From Glaciozyma antarctica PI12 (taxonomy: Eukaryota; Basidiomycota; Microbotryomycetes; Kriegeriales; Camptobasidiaceae): a DNA stretch of 64,000 bases. Location: contig KZ627151.1 in the NCBI GenBank assembly GCA_002917775.1, forward strand, positions 756,607 through 820,606, given 5' to 3'. Within the stretch, counting starts at the first letter, position 1. Each line of letters begins with the position of its first letter. A program made the position numbers and the translations under genes. Shown here one piece after another: positions 47,021 through 60,234 of the stretch. The notes under the pieces are model-generated. The model was not told the origin of the DNA. It made no database searches and worked only from the letters and a program-made list of their open reading frames with translations.

Positions 47021-47997
47021 CGCAGGGAGTGTGGAAGGGTGGCAGGAAGCAGAGGAAGTGTCCCTCCTGCGACGCTCGCCCTGAAAAAACGGCAAGATTC
47101 TGGAGCCGACCAATGTCTCTGCATCATTCAATCGATCCTCCTGCGCGCCGGTGGACGAGGGTACTCGAACTCAGATGCCTGCGGCTCAACTGCCTCCGCA
47201 GACACGCAGTGTTCCGGAGTCCAAAGTCCAGCGGGAGCGTTCCTTCCCCCAGTTTATCGCGAGGAGAGGTCTGGAACTGCATCTCCATCTCCCAAGCGGT
47301 TCCTGGGGGACGACCCTTTTTTCTGCGATCAACACCCTCGTTCGTGGAGACCGCGGATGTCCGGAGATGATACGCAGACTTGTCCTCCGCGGCGCAGGGA
47401 GCAGCAGTCCCGGCGTCGAGCAGAGGAGTCGGCACGAGCAGGGGAGGATGAGAGAGAGAGAGTTGTGGGTTCGAGGTATTGGGTCTTATCAGACCCACCT
47501 TATATTAAAGTGAATTCCCGAGGGGTTTCGACGTACTCCGCCGGCAGGTGGGTCTGCCAGTTTCGTTGGGTCTCTCCTGCTTCAGCACTTTAAAACTGGG
47601 CAGTGAAGGGTTGGTTTTGGTAATATACGTAGAGGCATTCCTGCCCCCAACCGTGCTCCGTGAGCCCTTCTTCCCTTCCTGCCCTCCTTAGTGGCAGCAA
47701 GCGACTTAGCCAGCTTGCGCTGGCCGCAACGGGCAGATCCCTGTACCGGTTTCGTTTGGGGACTAGGAGGGGAAGAGCCAATCACGAGATTCGCCTTGTC
47801 GACTTCGGAGAATTGTTGAGCTAGGCGACTCTCAGACCAGCTCCGTACGCAACGGGCAGATCCCTGTACCGGTTTCGTTTGGGGACTAGGAGGGGAAGAG
47901 CCAATCACGAGATTCGCCTTCTCGACTTCGGAGAATTGTTGAGCTAGGCGACTCTCAGACCAGCTCCGTACTCAACCTACAACGCCACTCAGGAACG
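47021..47997. other. intergenic, 977 bases, divergent promoter region
   Basis: Holds the upstream regions of the secreted protein and ILV3. Open frames on both strands between 47029 and 47600 carry no motif. A GA run lies near 47451-47461. The tandem module listed below lies at the ILV3 end. Confidence 0.5.
47725..47970. repeat. 123-bp tandem duplication upstream of ILV3, with CCAAT box
   Basis: Two 123-base copies, 47725-47847 and 47848-47970, differing by one base that I can see (cttgtcg versus cttctcg). Each carries gagccaatcacgag, a CCAAT-type element, and ccggtttcgtttgg. The second copy ends 27 bases before the ILV3 ATG. Confidence 0.9.
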
Positions 47998-50708
47998 ATG
48001 GCAGCTCTCCGTGCTTCAACGCTCCGCACCAGCCAGCGGGCAAACGCCCTCGCAGGTCCTTCGACCCGCGCCTTCAGCGTCGCCCGAGTCAACGCAGCTC
48101 CGGGACCCATGAACCGCTACAGTCGTACCGTTACCGCCAGCAAGACTCAGGGAGCCAGTCAGGTAAGCTCTCGCAGTCCTCTTTGAGCTGGGGGAAGACG
48201 GGCGGAGCGAGAGGTGGTGGTTGGGAGAGCTGAGGGAGCTGGGGGGCAAGGAGCTGATGGAGCTCTTTGTACAGGCGATGCTCTACGCTACGGACGGGAT
48301 TGACTCTGAGGCAGACCTCGCAAAGCCCATGGTCGGAGTTGCAAACGTCTGGTGAGTCTCGCCTTCCTGATCCTCGCCTTCCGGAGGAGCCAACTCAAAA
48401 GTTCTTGGACAGGTACGAGGGTAACCCGTAAGCTCTCCTCTCTCGCTTCCTGAGAACCTCCTCTAACCTATGCGTTGACAGCTGCAACAAGCACGTCCTC
48501 GGACTCGGACACCGCATCAAGGCGTCGCTCCAGAAGGCTGAGATCACGGGCTACCAGTTTGGAACGGTCGGCGTCTCGGACGGTATCTCGATGGGCACGT
48601 TTGGAATGAGTTATTCGCTCCAGTCGAGGGACCTTATTGCGGATCAGGTGGAGACGGCGGCGGCGGGACATTGGCTCGATGGAATGGTCACGATTCCGGT
48701 GAGTGGGCGGTCGCGACCAGGGAGGAATGTAGCTGATGGGGATGTACGCAGGCTTGCGACAAGAACATGTGAGGGTGCTGCTGGAGGAACGATGCTAAGG
48801 TGCTGACTGAGTCCCTGCTCGTCTCCAGGCCTGGTGTGCTCATCGCGCTCGGTCGCCTGAACCGACCCGGATTGATGGGTTCGTCTCTCGCCCTTCTCCT
48901 TTTACGAGTAATGCCGCTAACGCCTCTGGATATAGTGTACGGTGGAACGATGCAGCCTGGATCGTGCGCCGACTCGCCCCAGCTCGACATTGTCAGCGCC
49001 TTCCAGTCCTACGGTCGCTACCTCGAGGAGGGCTCGACCGAGGCGGCTGAGAAGACTCGCTACGACACCGTTCGCAACTCGTGCAGGAAGGAGGGAGGAA
49101 GTTGTGGAGGTGCGCTCGCTTCCTTCTCGCTGCCTGAGCTTCACTGACTTTCGACTGGGCAGGCATGTACACCGCCAAGTTCGTCTCGCTCTCCCCCTTC
49201 GCACGCTCCGCACTTGCTGACGCTTGGAAACTTGCAGCACGATGGCTAGCGCAGCAGAGGCTATGGGAATGACTCTCCCTGGCTCGAGCAGCACCCCCGC
49301 CGCGTACAAGGAGAAGCTCGAGGAGTGCGACGCCGTCGGACCCGTCATGTACAAGCTACAACGCCAAGGACATCAAGCCTCGCGATATCATGACTCGCGC
49401 CGCTTTTGAGAACGCCATGGTGCGTTCTTCTCCTTTCCCGTGCGGCGCAGGAGCACGACTGACGACGTCGCAGGTCCTCACCATGATCCTCGGTGGATCG
49501 ACCAACGCCGTCCTCCACTTGATCGCCATCGCCCACTCGGTCGGTATCAAGCTCACTCTCGATGACTTCCAGTCTGTCTCGGACCGTATTCCCTTCCTCG
49601 CCGACCTCAAGCCCAGCGGCAAGTACGTGATGGAGGACGTTCACAAGATCGGTGGTATCCCCAGTACGTTCCTCCACTCCCCTCCCGCTCCAATTCGCTG
49701 ACGAGAGACGCCATAGCTGTTCTCAAGTATCTCCTCGAGAACAAGCTCATCGACGGAGATATCATGACCGTCACCGGCAAGACGCTCGGCGAGAACCTCG
49801 AGGTCGCAAAGCCCCTTCCCCACGGACAAGACGTGATCCGCCCTCTCAACAACCCTATCAAATCGACTGGCCACATCCGGTTCGTGCTTCCTCCCCTTCT
49901 CCCGTCTTCGCTAACCCGTCGCACGTACCAGCATCTTGCGTGGAAACCTTGCGCCCGGGGGATGCGTGTCCAAGATTACTGGAAAGGAGGGACTCGAGTT
50001 CGAGGGCGTTGCGCGCGTGTTTGATAACGAGGACGACGTCGCTAAGGCGATTGAGACCAAGTCGATCAAGCAGGGCGAGAAGACGGTCATCGTGCTCAGG
50101 TACCTTGGGCCCAAGGGAGGACCTGGTGAGTTCCTTCTCTCCTACGCAGGTGCTGGAGAGGAGCTGATGTGGGAGTAGGAATGCCGGAGATGCTCAAGAC
50201 GACGAGTATGGTGATTGGGGCCGGGCTGGGACTGGATGTCGCTTGCGTTACGGACGGACGGTTCTCGGGAGGAACTCATGGGTTCACCGTCGGACACGTC
50301 GTTCCTGTGCGTACTTTCTTCGGCGTCGTGCGTGCGAGGGATGGTGCTGATACAACGTTCGGCGAGCAGGAGGCGCAGCAGGGTGGACCGATTGGTTTGG
50401 TTCAGGATGGAGATGTTAGTTTTTCCTTCGCTCTGCTGTGGGGGCGAGGAGCTGATGAGCTTGACGCAGGTCATCTACATCAACGCGATCAAGAACACGA
50501 TCGACATGCGCGTTTCGGACGAGGAGCTCGCTCGGCGACGGAAGGATTGGGCCCCGAGGGAGCCCAAGGTCAAGTCGGTGCGTTCGTTTCTCCTCGCTTG
50601 GCGGGAGCGTCGGCTAACGTTGTTGAGCGTGCGCAGGGAACGCTGTACAAGTACTACAAGCTCGTTGGGGATGCGTCGCATGGTGCTATCACGGACAGCT
50701 ACCCGTAA
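47998..50708 (+). CDS. ILV3: dihydroxy-acid dehydratase, mitochondrial
   Basis: Fe-S enzyme of valine, leucine and isoleucine synthesis in mitochondria. ATG at 47998; the N-terminus [20 protein letters not shown] through TRAFSVARV is a typical presequence. Core motifs: [40 protein letters not shown] (cluster Cys), [18 protein letters not shown] (cluster Cys), [32 protein letters not shown] and a C-terminal [12 protein letters not shown]. About thirteen introns. At about 49352 the frame slips by one base between GPVMYK and [12 protein letters not shown] with no intron to explain it; dropping one C gives the family length. Stop TAA ends at 50708. Confidence 0.9.
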
Positions 50709-50946
50709 TCGATTTATGTTTGCTCGGCCGGGCACTCGCTCTTCGTTCAGTCGTCCCCATCAGAGAGCTGGCTGGCTATACCTTCAACGCCCTTGAGGAA
50801 CATTCCTTCCACCACTGCAAGGATCTCGATCTCATCGGCCGTGAGAGAATCGAGGCAGAAAGGAGCTGACTGATTTCAACCTTGGGTTATTTCAGCCGTC
50901 TTGCTCTCGCCGGGTCTTTCTCATCAACTTGCATGCTCAGACTCTC

Positions 50947-52595
<1,649 letters not shown>

Positions 52596-52996
52596 GCGGG
52601 GGAGTAATAGACGTTTTTTCTAGATTCGCTGGTGTGGGAGAGGGAGTGCTGCTTCGAGGAGACTGCTGTGTGAGCGAAGAGGCTGTGCGTGTGCTCAGCG
52701 AGGGATGAGAGGGCGGGAGAGGGAATCGTCGCTCTGGATCTCTCGGCGAGGCTGTTGAACGTGCTCCCTCTTTGCGTTGGGTCCCTTCTTTCGCGCTCGA
52801 CGTCGTAAATCGTTTGAGCTTAAAACAGCGAGAAGAAGCGCCAGCAGCGACTCCTCTCTCGTTGTTGCGATGGGGCGAAAGCGGCGTCAAGCTCGCGATG
52901 GAATTAAGTAGGGTATCAACGTTAACTAAGGGAGGGGGGGGGGACAGGGATAATCTAAAACTGCTGGTCAAACAAAATGCACGGTGGGGGGAGCGT

Positions 52997-54368
52997 CTAA
53001 GCCTTCGCAGGCGCAGAGGGCTTGAAATCGGTATCTGCGAACCAAGGGTCAGCGAACGCCCAACGAAGACTGGGGAGATGACGTACCGAAGACCCAGTCC
53101 CAGATGCGGGAGGTGACGCCGAAACCCATGTTGGGCTCCTTGTAGTGGTGCTGCATGTGGTGGCTCTTCATCGACCGAACGTACTGCGAAAAAACGACGT
53201 TAACATCCGCGTCCTTGGAGCGATAGAGAGGCGACGAACCTCGGGTAGCTTGGTGTGGTGTAGAGCGTAGTGCATCGTGTCGTATCCTACGTAGAAGAAG
53301 AAAGCTCCGCTGATGATGCCGTTGGCGACGTAGCTCGGGAAGAGGGCGTGGGCGAGGCGGGTGAAGGGGAAGGAGAGGGCGGAGAAGAGGAGAGGGGGCA
53401 TGACGAGGCGGAGACGGTCCATCTGTGGGAGGAGCTAGTCGTCAGCTTGTGGTGGAGGCGCGAGTGGGAGGGAGAACGTACGGGAAGGTAGTGGTGGATC
53501 CCGTGAAGGAGGAAGTGGAGAGTGAGAGCCCACGTCTGGTCGGGCAGGTACTCCTCCATGTGAAAGAGGAAGCGATGGAACATGTACTCCAAGATCTGTG
53601 GGGACGCGATCAGCTCTGGGACCCCGTCCGTTGCGCACGCGCCACTCACCGTCCACAAGAAGTTGCCAGCAAAGAAGAATCCCGCCGTCTTGCTCACCGC
53701 CTGCCACAGCTCCGTCTGAGGCTGCTGGCTTACGCTCCTCCCAAACAGAGCGACCGCGATCGGCATCCAGATGAGCGGCACGACGTACCACGGCGTCCTG
53801 GTGAAGACCTCGAGGTAGGAGGGACCGAAGAGGCGGGCAGGTTGGGCGAGGTGGCGGGGCTGGTGGACTTGTTGGAGGTAGAAGGACTTGGAGAAGTCGG
53901 CGTTCCACATCTGCATGATGAGAGGGCGGTCGAGGTCGAGGAAGCGGTTGCGCGAGTAGTCGTCCTCGATCGACGTGTCGTTGGGCTTGAAGTGGTCCGT
54001 CAAGACAAAGTTGGGGTTCGTGATGGCCTCCTCCGCTCCAATGACTCCGACCTGGTACTCTTGAAGGAGCTCGAACGCCGAGTCCGAATGCGAGTGCTCG
54101 ACTGGATCGGACATGATCGTGGTGATGTCGCGCCCTGCGTACTGGACGACGAGATCGTCTCCTCCTGGGTGGTCGTTCACAAAGAGAGTAACCTGCAAGG
54201 CGCCACTGTCAGCTTTCCTCCTTCTCTGAAAAGCCGCAAGAGAAAGCTGCTGACATCGTAGACTTTGTTGTCGTGGATGATCCAGAGGCTCGACTTGGAC
54301 GTGTGCTTGCTAACGTCCTCGACGGTAACGATGCGGGTGCGGCGTGCTCGCTTCTGAATGTTGCTCAT
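52997..54368 (-). CDS. SCS7: fatty acid 2-hydroxylase (Scs7/FA2H)
   Basis: ER enzyme that hydroxylates the N-acyl chain of ceramides. ATG 54366-54368 (MSNIQKRARRTRIV). The N-terminal cytochrome b5 domain spans an intron: SSLWIIHDNKVYD, then FVNDHPGGDDLVVQYAGRD with the heme motif HPGG and the second heme His in EHSHSDSA. The C-terminal di-iron domain has membrane segments and His boxes: EYMFHRFLFHME, LHFLLHGIHHYLP, YDTMHYALHH and KSHHMQHHYKEPNMGFGV. Ends SAPAKA at 52997-52999. Four introns. It diverges from the Fta4-like gene. Confidence 0.94.
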
Positions 54369-54501
54369 CGCGGTAGAGATGTCGAGGGAGATGAGAGAAG
54401 GAGGAAGACCGAGGCACAGGCGAAGTTTCGCCTACGACTTCTTTCCCCCCGGCGCGTGCTGACAGCGACGGCTTCTTCTTCCGTCTCATCGCTTCGAACG
54501 T

Positions 54502-55489
54502 AACAAGACTGCAACGAGCAGCTCAGGATTCAAGCTGGCGAAGAACACTTCAAGCTCCGACCGGGAGTTGATACACTCGCAGATCGTAGCCCTCTCGAGG
54601 CCCTTCTCCTCGGCGACCCTCCCTCCCCAGCTCCTCAACGCACTGAACGCGTCCTTCTCCCGTTCCATCAAGCTCAAGGTACGCTCTTGTGAGCTCATTG
54701 CAACGCCGCTAACCCATCGCAGCTCACGAGCACAGCGGTACGGAAAGCGGTGGACCAGTTGAGCGCCTTGCGGGATATCGAATGGCGGAGAAGGGACAGG
54801 CGGGCAGACAAGGAGCGTGAAGGGCTGGTTGGAGTGAGGAGGGAGCAGAGGGAGTGGGTGGGAGATCTGCCGAGGGAGTGGCCTGCTGTAAGGGAGGGAG
54901 AGGAGGAGGAGAGCGGAGAGGTGCGTTCGTTGTTGTTCATGTGCGAGGAGGGAGCTGATCAGTTCGTCGAGAGCAGGTACGAGACCTTGTTGAAGCGTGT
55001 CAAGTTTCTGCAGAGGGAGAAGGCGCGAGCAGAGCAGCAGCTCGAGCACTACCGCGTTCGTCGTCGTCGTCCGGCCTCCTTGCGCTCGAGCTGATCCCCC
55101 TTGCCCCTGCAGCACCTCGAATCCCTCGCTTCAAATCTCACGCCCTCTCTCTTTCTCGACAACGTCCTCACCAATCCAGATTCAGCGCTTCGGACAGCCC
55201 TCAATACGACGGAGGAGCTGCGTGAGTTCGGCGTTGCGATCCTTTTCAAACGCAAGCTGACTGGATATGCAGTTCCCGGCGCAGTGGAAAATATCGAAGG
55301 ACGGTCAAGAGAGCTCGTAGCGATCAAACGGAGGCGTCTGGCGGAGAACGGCGGGAGAAGAGGAGGTGCGTCGCTTTCGTCTTTCTCGCGATCGAGTGAG
55401 GGGCTGACTCCTTCCCTGCAGACCGGAACGGAGCTGGATCAGAGCTCGAACCCTCGGGAGCAGCCCTCGTGAGGATGCTCGAGTCGTGA
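54502..55489 (+). CDS. Fta4-like kinetochore protein (Sim4 complex); start unresolved
   Basis: Inner-kinetochore protein by resemblance to fission-yeast Fta4. Visible order: IHSQIVALSRPF at the front, LLNALNASFSRSIKLKLTST and VRKAVDQLSALRDIEWRRR, a DLPREWP element, the coiled coil YETLLKRVKFLQREKARAEQ, then SLASNLTPSLFLDNVLT and LNTTEELREFGV. These match the arrangement of the FTA4 family as I know it. The C-terminal tail is basic and ends VRMLES at TGA 55487-55489. Five introns. No in-frame ATG precedes the first block before a stop near 54461, so a first exon is missing from my model. CENP-type naming is inference. Confidence 0.58.
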
Positions 55490-56000
55490 GGTCTGGGAAG
55501 GGAGCTTCGATTTGCGGTCTGTTGTCAACATCATTTGCGCTTCGTCTCGCGCCACGACTGCTCTCCCCCGTTCTCCCCTCTCTGCGTCATATCTCTCCTC
55601 AGGCACTGTGGACCGAGTGGGTGAGCGTTTCCCAGCCCCCAAAAGAGGCCTTTCGCTGCAACTGTCGCCTCTCACCAGATCACTTCCTTTTACAACATCT
55701 CGCTCGTGTCGCAGGTCCTGCACTGTAAGTTCGCTTCCATCCCAGTCAAGAGGATGGAGCTGAACCGTCTTCGCTTGTAGCTACCAGAGCGGTTGAGCGG
55801 GGAGGGATTGAGGGAGGAAGGTCACTTTCGATGATACAGGACGCTTGGAATTCAAGTGCTGGCGTTTCGAACAAGAATAAAGGTACTGCGACAAAGGTGT
55901 TAGAGCTGTGGGACCAAGATGGTGCGATGCGAGACGAGCGAAGGAGGGAGTAAACGAGGTGATAAGTACGGCAAGGTAGAGTAGACATGGTTCGGAGGTC
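55490..56000. other. intergenic between convergent genes
   Basis: 511 bases between the Fta4-like stop and the ubiquitin-like gene stop. Short open frames on the plus strand (from 55486 and 55512) have no motif and no good start context. Confidence 0.5.
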
Positions 56001-56795
56001 CTAGCTGAGTATGCAGCAGCTGCACATCCCGCCGCTTGTCACGGTGCTCTTCGCCGGCTTGAGGTTATCTGTGCCTGAGGATGAGGGGGAGGACGAAGGT
56101 GAAGCGAGAAAGCGACGCACCTTCGTCGTAGTCGGGCTGGAGGATGCGAACGACCAGCTGGAGAACCGTGATCATTCCTGCTCGAACCCCGTGTGCTGCG
56201 ATGAGGCGCGACGTGAGCTCGTGGGTTCAAAACGGGACGAGCAGGACGCACAAGAGAGAGTCGAGGAATTGTCGAGGAATTTGCCGAGGTAGAGGCTGTG
56301 AACGCGAACGTAGTCAGTTCGTGTACTGGCAAAGACGGGGCAGGATCTAGATAACGGTACGCACATTCGGAGGGCGTCCACACTCGGCGGAAGGTCCTCC
56401 TGCCCTCGCCACTCTACAAGACGCAAATCGCCGAACCATCAGCTCCTCACCCTCTCCTACCAATGCCACTCAGGCTCACCTTCAGGCCAATCCCGCCACA
56501 CCTGCTCACGCACATCCCGAATCGTCGCCTCGCTCCCAAAGCACCATCGCCTTCGCTTCCCGCTCACGAGCAGCAGCTCCACTTCCACCTGCTCTCCTCC
56601 CCCGATAACATCCTTCTCCTCCCCAGTTTCAGCACCGGTGAGAGGCGATCCTCCTTGGATTGGGGCGGGCGTGGCGAGCGATTGGAAGGAGGAAGAGGTT
56701 GGAGTGGAGGAGAGGGCGTTTTGGATGTCGAGCTCTGAGTCGTTGAGGGGTGAAAGGGAGGCAGCAGGATCCGGTGAAGAGATTGAGGAAGCCAT
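56001..56795 (-). CDS. membrane-anchored ubiquitin-fold protein (UBL3/MUB type) with CAAX tail
   Basis: ATG 56793-56795 (MASSISSPDPAASLSP). After a Ser/Pro/Thr leader, the ubiquitin-like domain begins VEVELLLVSGKRRRWCF, then ATIRDVREQVWRDWPEEWR, an insert with PPSVDALRILYLGKFLDNS and a final strand MITVLQLVVRIL. The last exon ends in MCSCCILS, where CILS fits a CAAX prenylation box with two more Cys nearby; stop 56001-56003. UBL3 proteins of animals and MUBs of plants share this layout and act at the plasma membrane. Introns: one after DWPE, one after DALRI, one after STLS (acceptor at the tcgcag before cacacgg) and one before DNLKPAKS. Confidence 0.8.
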
Positions 56796-57324
56796 AGCTG
56801 GGCGTGTTGGGAGCGCGAATGACGAGCTTGTTGACGAGATGACGGGGTTTCGGTGCTGCGAGGTGGGTTGAGAAGGGGGCTCAGGGCGAGGTACGGGCGA
56901 GTCTGGGGGTCCTTTGGCGTCGTTCAGGTACTTGAGCAGGCGTAGAGAGTCGAGGACGAGGTGGGTGTGAGTGGGAGGAGGAAGACGATGCCAAGCAGGT
57001 GAAACTCAGGCCACAGCTGCTGCTCGAGCTCCTCGGGCGCAGCCTGAGATTCCATTTCTCCCCTCTCCCTTCCCGTGTCGCCTTAGATCTCAAGGTGGGA
57101 AGATCGAGCACAGCTGACAGTCAAAGCTGAAACCGCTCCACGTTCGCTTCCGTCCAGAGGAGCTGAGATCTGAGAAGCCCGCTCTCCATCTCGCTTGGCT
57201 CCCTTCGCAAGGTAAATTGAACGGCTCGATGAGGACGTTGGAAGTGGTGAATGCAAGCTGCTATTGGATACAACGGGGAGGGGGGGTCAAAGGTGCTAAA
57301 TCTAATCCACGCGAACAAGTTACT
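56796..57324. other. intergenic, 529 bases
   Basis: Upstream region of the ubiquitin-like gene and downstream of the helicase, both on the minus strand. A frame at 56881-57111 lacks motifs. I see no gene. Confidence 0.5.
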
Positions 57325-59858
57325 CTAATAGCTCGAACCTCCTCGTCGTCCCCTCCCACTGCTCTCGCGCTCTCCACTGCTCCGATCCGGCTTCTCCCAC
57401 TTGTCCGCCGCTCCCGCACCATACAGCTCTGACGACCCTCCGTACCCAAAGCTAGGCGGCGAGCTCCTCCTCGCCGGTCGCTCCGACCTCTCCCCTCCAA
57501 ATGACCTCTCGCGATCTCCTCCCTCACGATCCCCACCATAACTGCGCTGCTCCCTCGGTGCGCCGTAGCTCGAACTCCGCTCCCTCGACGCTCCACGGTC
57601 TCCTCCGTACCCGCCCCTCGAAGCTCCACGATCTCCACCGTACCCTCCCTTCGACGCTCCTCGGTCCTCCCAGGGCTTTCGCTCCGAGCCCGAGAACCCT
57701 CCGTAGCCGTCCCTAGGCTTCCCGCGGTTCTTAGTGCGCCCGTCGTTCATCCCCATCTTGCTCAGGAACGCAGCCGACACGTAAGGCTCCTCCTCGAGGC
57801 CCATCGCGCCGACCGACCACTGCTTCAACCCCTGCACGACAACGTCCTTGGTCGTTCGAAGCTCGTGAGCCTTGGTGATGTAGTAACCGAGGAGCGAGGC
57901 GAACGTCTCGCGAACGGAGAGGGAGTCGAGAGTGGGGAGGACGTTGGTGGCGAGCGACTCGGCCATGCTGTCGAGGCGAGGAGTGACGGGGGTGGCGATG
58001 ACAGGAACGCGGGAGGAGGAACGGCGGTCGCGGGATGTACCGCGGGAGGAGCGGTCGAAGGAGGGGGGAGTGGATGCGGCGGAAGAGGGGGAGGGAGGGT
58101 CGGCGTCCCAGCTCGATGCGAGGGTGGCGAGGTCGCGTTGGGCGGCGGCGACGGGAAAGGGCTTGAGAGGGAGGTCGTTGAGCTGCCACGAGAGGAACCC
58201 GATCTCCCAAGGAAGGAGAACGAGGTCTCCGCGACCGGCCTTGCCCGCACGACCCGTTCGTCCAACTCGGTGGATGTACAAGTCGCGCGAGCCGGGAACG
58301 CCGACCTGGATGACGCGAGTCACGCCAGGGTAGTCGACTCCTCGTGCGGAGACGTCCGAAGTGACAAGGATCGAGTAGCCAGACGAGGCGCGGCGGAACG
58401 TGTCCGATGCGCGAGTACGCTGCTCCTGCGTCTTTTTCGAGTGGATCTCGACGAGGAGGGTGTCGCGACCCCAGGGAAGGTGGTGCTTCATCGACTGAAC
58501 GATGAGGGCGAAGAGTTGGGTCATCTTGGTGGTGGGGAGGAAGATGACGGTCTTGCCACTGCCGACGCTGGGGTCTTCGGCGGCAGCGCGGGCGTGGAGG
58601 AGTTGATCGTGAGCGAGGAGGCGGAGAATGTGGATGATCTGGTCTTCGGGGGAGGGGAGGACGGTGTGGTACTGAGGAATGTGGAGGTGAGTGTCGATGT
58701 CGTCCTTGCCGACGGTGTCGATGAAGACGTGATCCTTCTTCATGCTCTTGCGCGCGACCTCGCGAATCTGCTTCGAGACGGTGGCGGAGAAGAGGAAGGT
58801 CTGGCGGTCCGAGTTTTCGGGGAGGTGCCTCGAGACGGTCGCGATGTCGTCCGCGAATCCCATGTCGAGGAGCGTGTCGGCCTCGTCAAGGATGAGCATG
58901 CGCGCGTTCGCCATCGGGTTGCGCACGATACTCTCCGACTGGAGAAGGTCGACGCAGCGTCCGGGAGTGGCGACGACGATGTCGTTGCTGGGAGCGCGGC
59001 TCCACTCACGGAGCTGCATCCCTCGGGACTCTGGACGAACCAAGAGTCGTACGCCGAATTGAGGAAGGTGGGTCGTGAGCGCGATCGCCTCGTTTGCGAT
59101 CTGGGTCGCCAGCTCGCGAGTAGGGGATAGGATGAGGGCGCCGACGCTGTTCTTGGCAAAGTTGGCGAGGGCCTTGCGCTGCTCCTGAGTCGAGGCTTCG
59201 GGGTTCTCCGCCTTGAAGGTGTCCATGAACGACTCGAGCGTGCGAAGGCGTCCTTCGAGAGCGGGAATGAGGAACGCGAGCGTCTTGCCCGTGCCCGTCT
59301 TGGCGCGAACGAGGAGATCCTGCGCTTGCTGAAGCTCTCCAGGGATGTCGCCGGCTTGCGTAGCGAGAGGGGTAGGCGAGGGAGAGCATGAGATGCGAGG
59401 GAGAAGTCCGAGGACGGCGGCCTGGACGTCGGTCATCGTCTCGTAGCGGAACGGCCTGCGTGTAGTGTCCCCTCGTTAGCTCCCGCTCCTCCTCTCCATC
59501 CCTCGTAAAAGCAACGCACCTGTCCGTGACTGCTCGATAGACGGGAGCATGCAGAGAGCGCTCGATCGACTTGTAGGTCCTTGCGGCGGGCTTTGCTGCC
59601 TCGACGACCACGACTTCGGGCTCATCGTACTCGTTGGACTGGTAGGTTTGGCGAGTTGCTGCCTGGGCGTTTCGGAGGAAGGAAGTGGTGGCAAAGGATC
59701 GGAGAGCTGCACGAAGAGAAGGGTGAGCCAGACCGAAAAAGGTTGGAGGTGTGTCGGTTCTCACGAGTTGGAGCTCTGTAGGCGACGACGTGAGCGAGAG
59801 GAGTCCTGACTGCCGTCAAGATCCTCGGCGTCCTAGCCAGGGCACGAAGGGAGAGCAT
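57325..59858 (-). CDS. MSS116: mitochondrial DEAD-box RNA helicase (Mss116-like)
   Basis: ATP-dependent RNA chaperone for mitochondrial splicing and expression. ATG 59856-59858; MLSLRALARTPRILTAVRTP and ALRSFATTSFLRNAQ give a presequence. Three short exons precede the long last exon. Helicase motifs in order: AKTGTGKT (I), PTRELA (Ia), TPGR (Ib), DEAD (II, as LDEADTLLDMGF), SAT (III), then VTSDVSARGVDYPG (V) and HRVGRTGRAG (VI). The C-terminal tail is Gly/Arg/Tyr/Ser-rich with repeated RGASRGGYGGD, as in Mss116. Stop 57325-57327. A 421-codon open frame on the opposite strand is a composition shadow. Confidence 0.92.
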
Positions 59859-60234
59859 GGTGGTGGTGCAGGCGAAGAGGAAGCGGACATTCTGTGAAAA
59901 AAAATGGCGGCCGGCCTCGCGCGGGCTGGGCGAAACTTTGGCTGGACAGGACTGTTTAATTGTTTGCTTGCGACAGCACGACGCCACCAGACGAGGCCGT
60001 TGGAGTGACTGGCGTTGCCTGGCTGTTCCCTCTCAAGTAGTCCGTAGCTACGGTACGCCATAACCAGAACTGCCTTTAGAGGAACTGCCTTTAGAGGCAC
60101 CAAGGGAGGAGGCACGGGTCCACCTCGTCGGGTCGCGGTTCAGCCGCCCAGCTGGAGGAGTTTGGCTCCGAGTTTTGGAAAAGGTGTTTCTTCTTCCTTC
60201 GATTCCGTGCCGCCTAGCTGTTGCTTCTTCGCCT
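59859..60234. other. divergent promoter region between MSS116-like gene and SHMT
   Basis: 376 bases between two start codons. AT-richer near 59900-59960. Contains the 15-bp tandem repeat listed separately. The two genes are candidates for shared control. Confidence 0.5.
60067..60096 (+). repeat. 15-bp tandem duplication in the divergent promoter
   Basis: gaactgcctttagag occurs twice head to tail, at 60067-60081 and 60082-60096. Could be a duplicated factor site or chance slippage. Confidence 0.85.

Noticed and set aside
47460-47500. tRNA-like ggttcgag T-loop motif
   Set aside because: I could not find matching acceptor, D and anticodon stems around it.
47039-47593. 184-codon plus-strand frame before ILV3
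   Set aside because: No ATG in good context, no domain, competing frames on both strands, and it runs into the repeat region.
47725-47970. Repeat array as CRISPR or LTR-like element
   Set aside because: Only two head-to-tail copies without spacers, no flanking coding parts, no terminal motifs. A plain tandem duplication explains it.
57865-59130. 421-codon open frame on the plus strand
   Set aside because: It is exactly antisense to the conserved helicase core of the MSS116-like gene. High GC at third positions opens the opposite frame; the translation is low-complexity Gly/Glu/Val with no motif.
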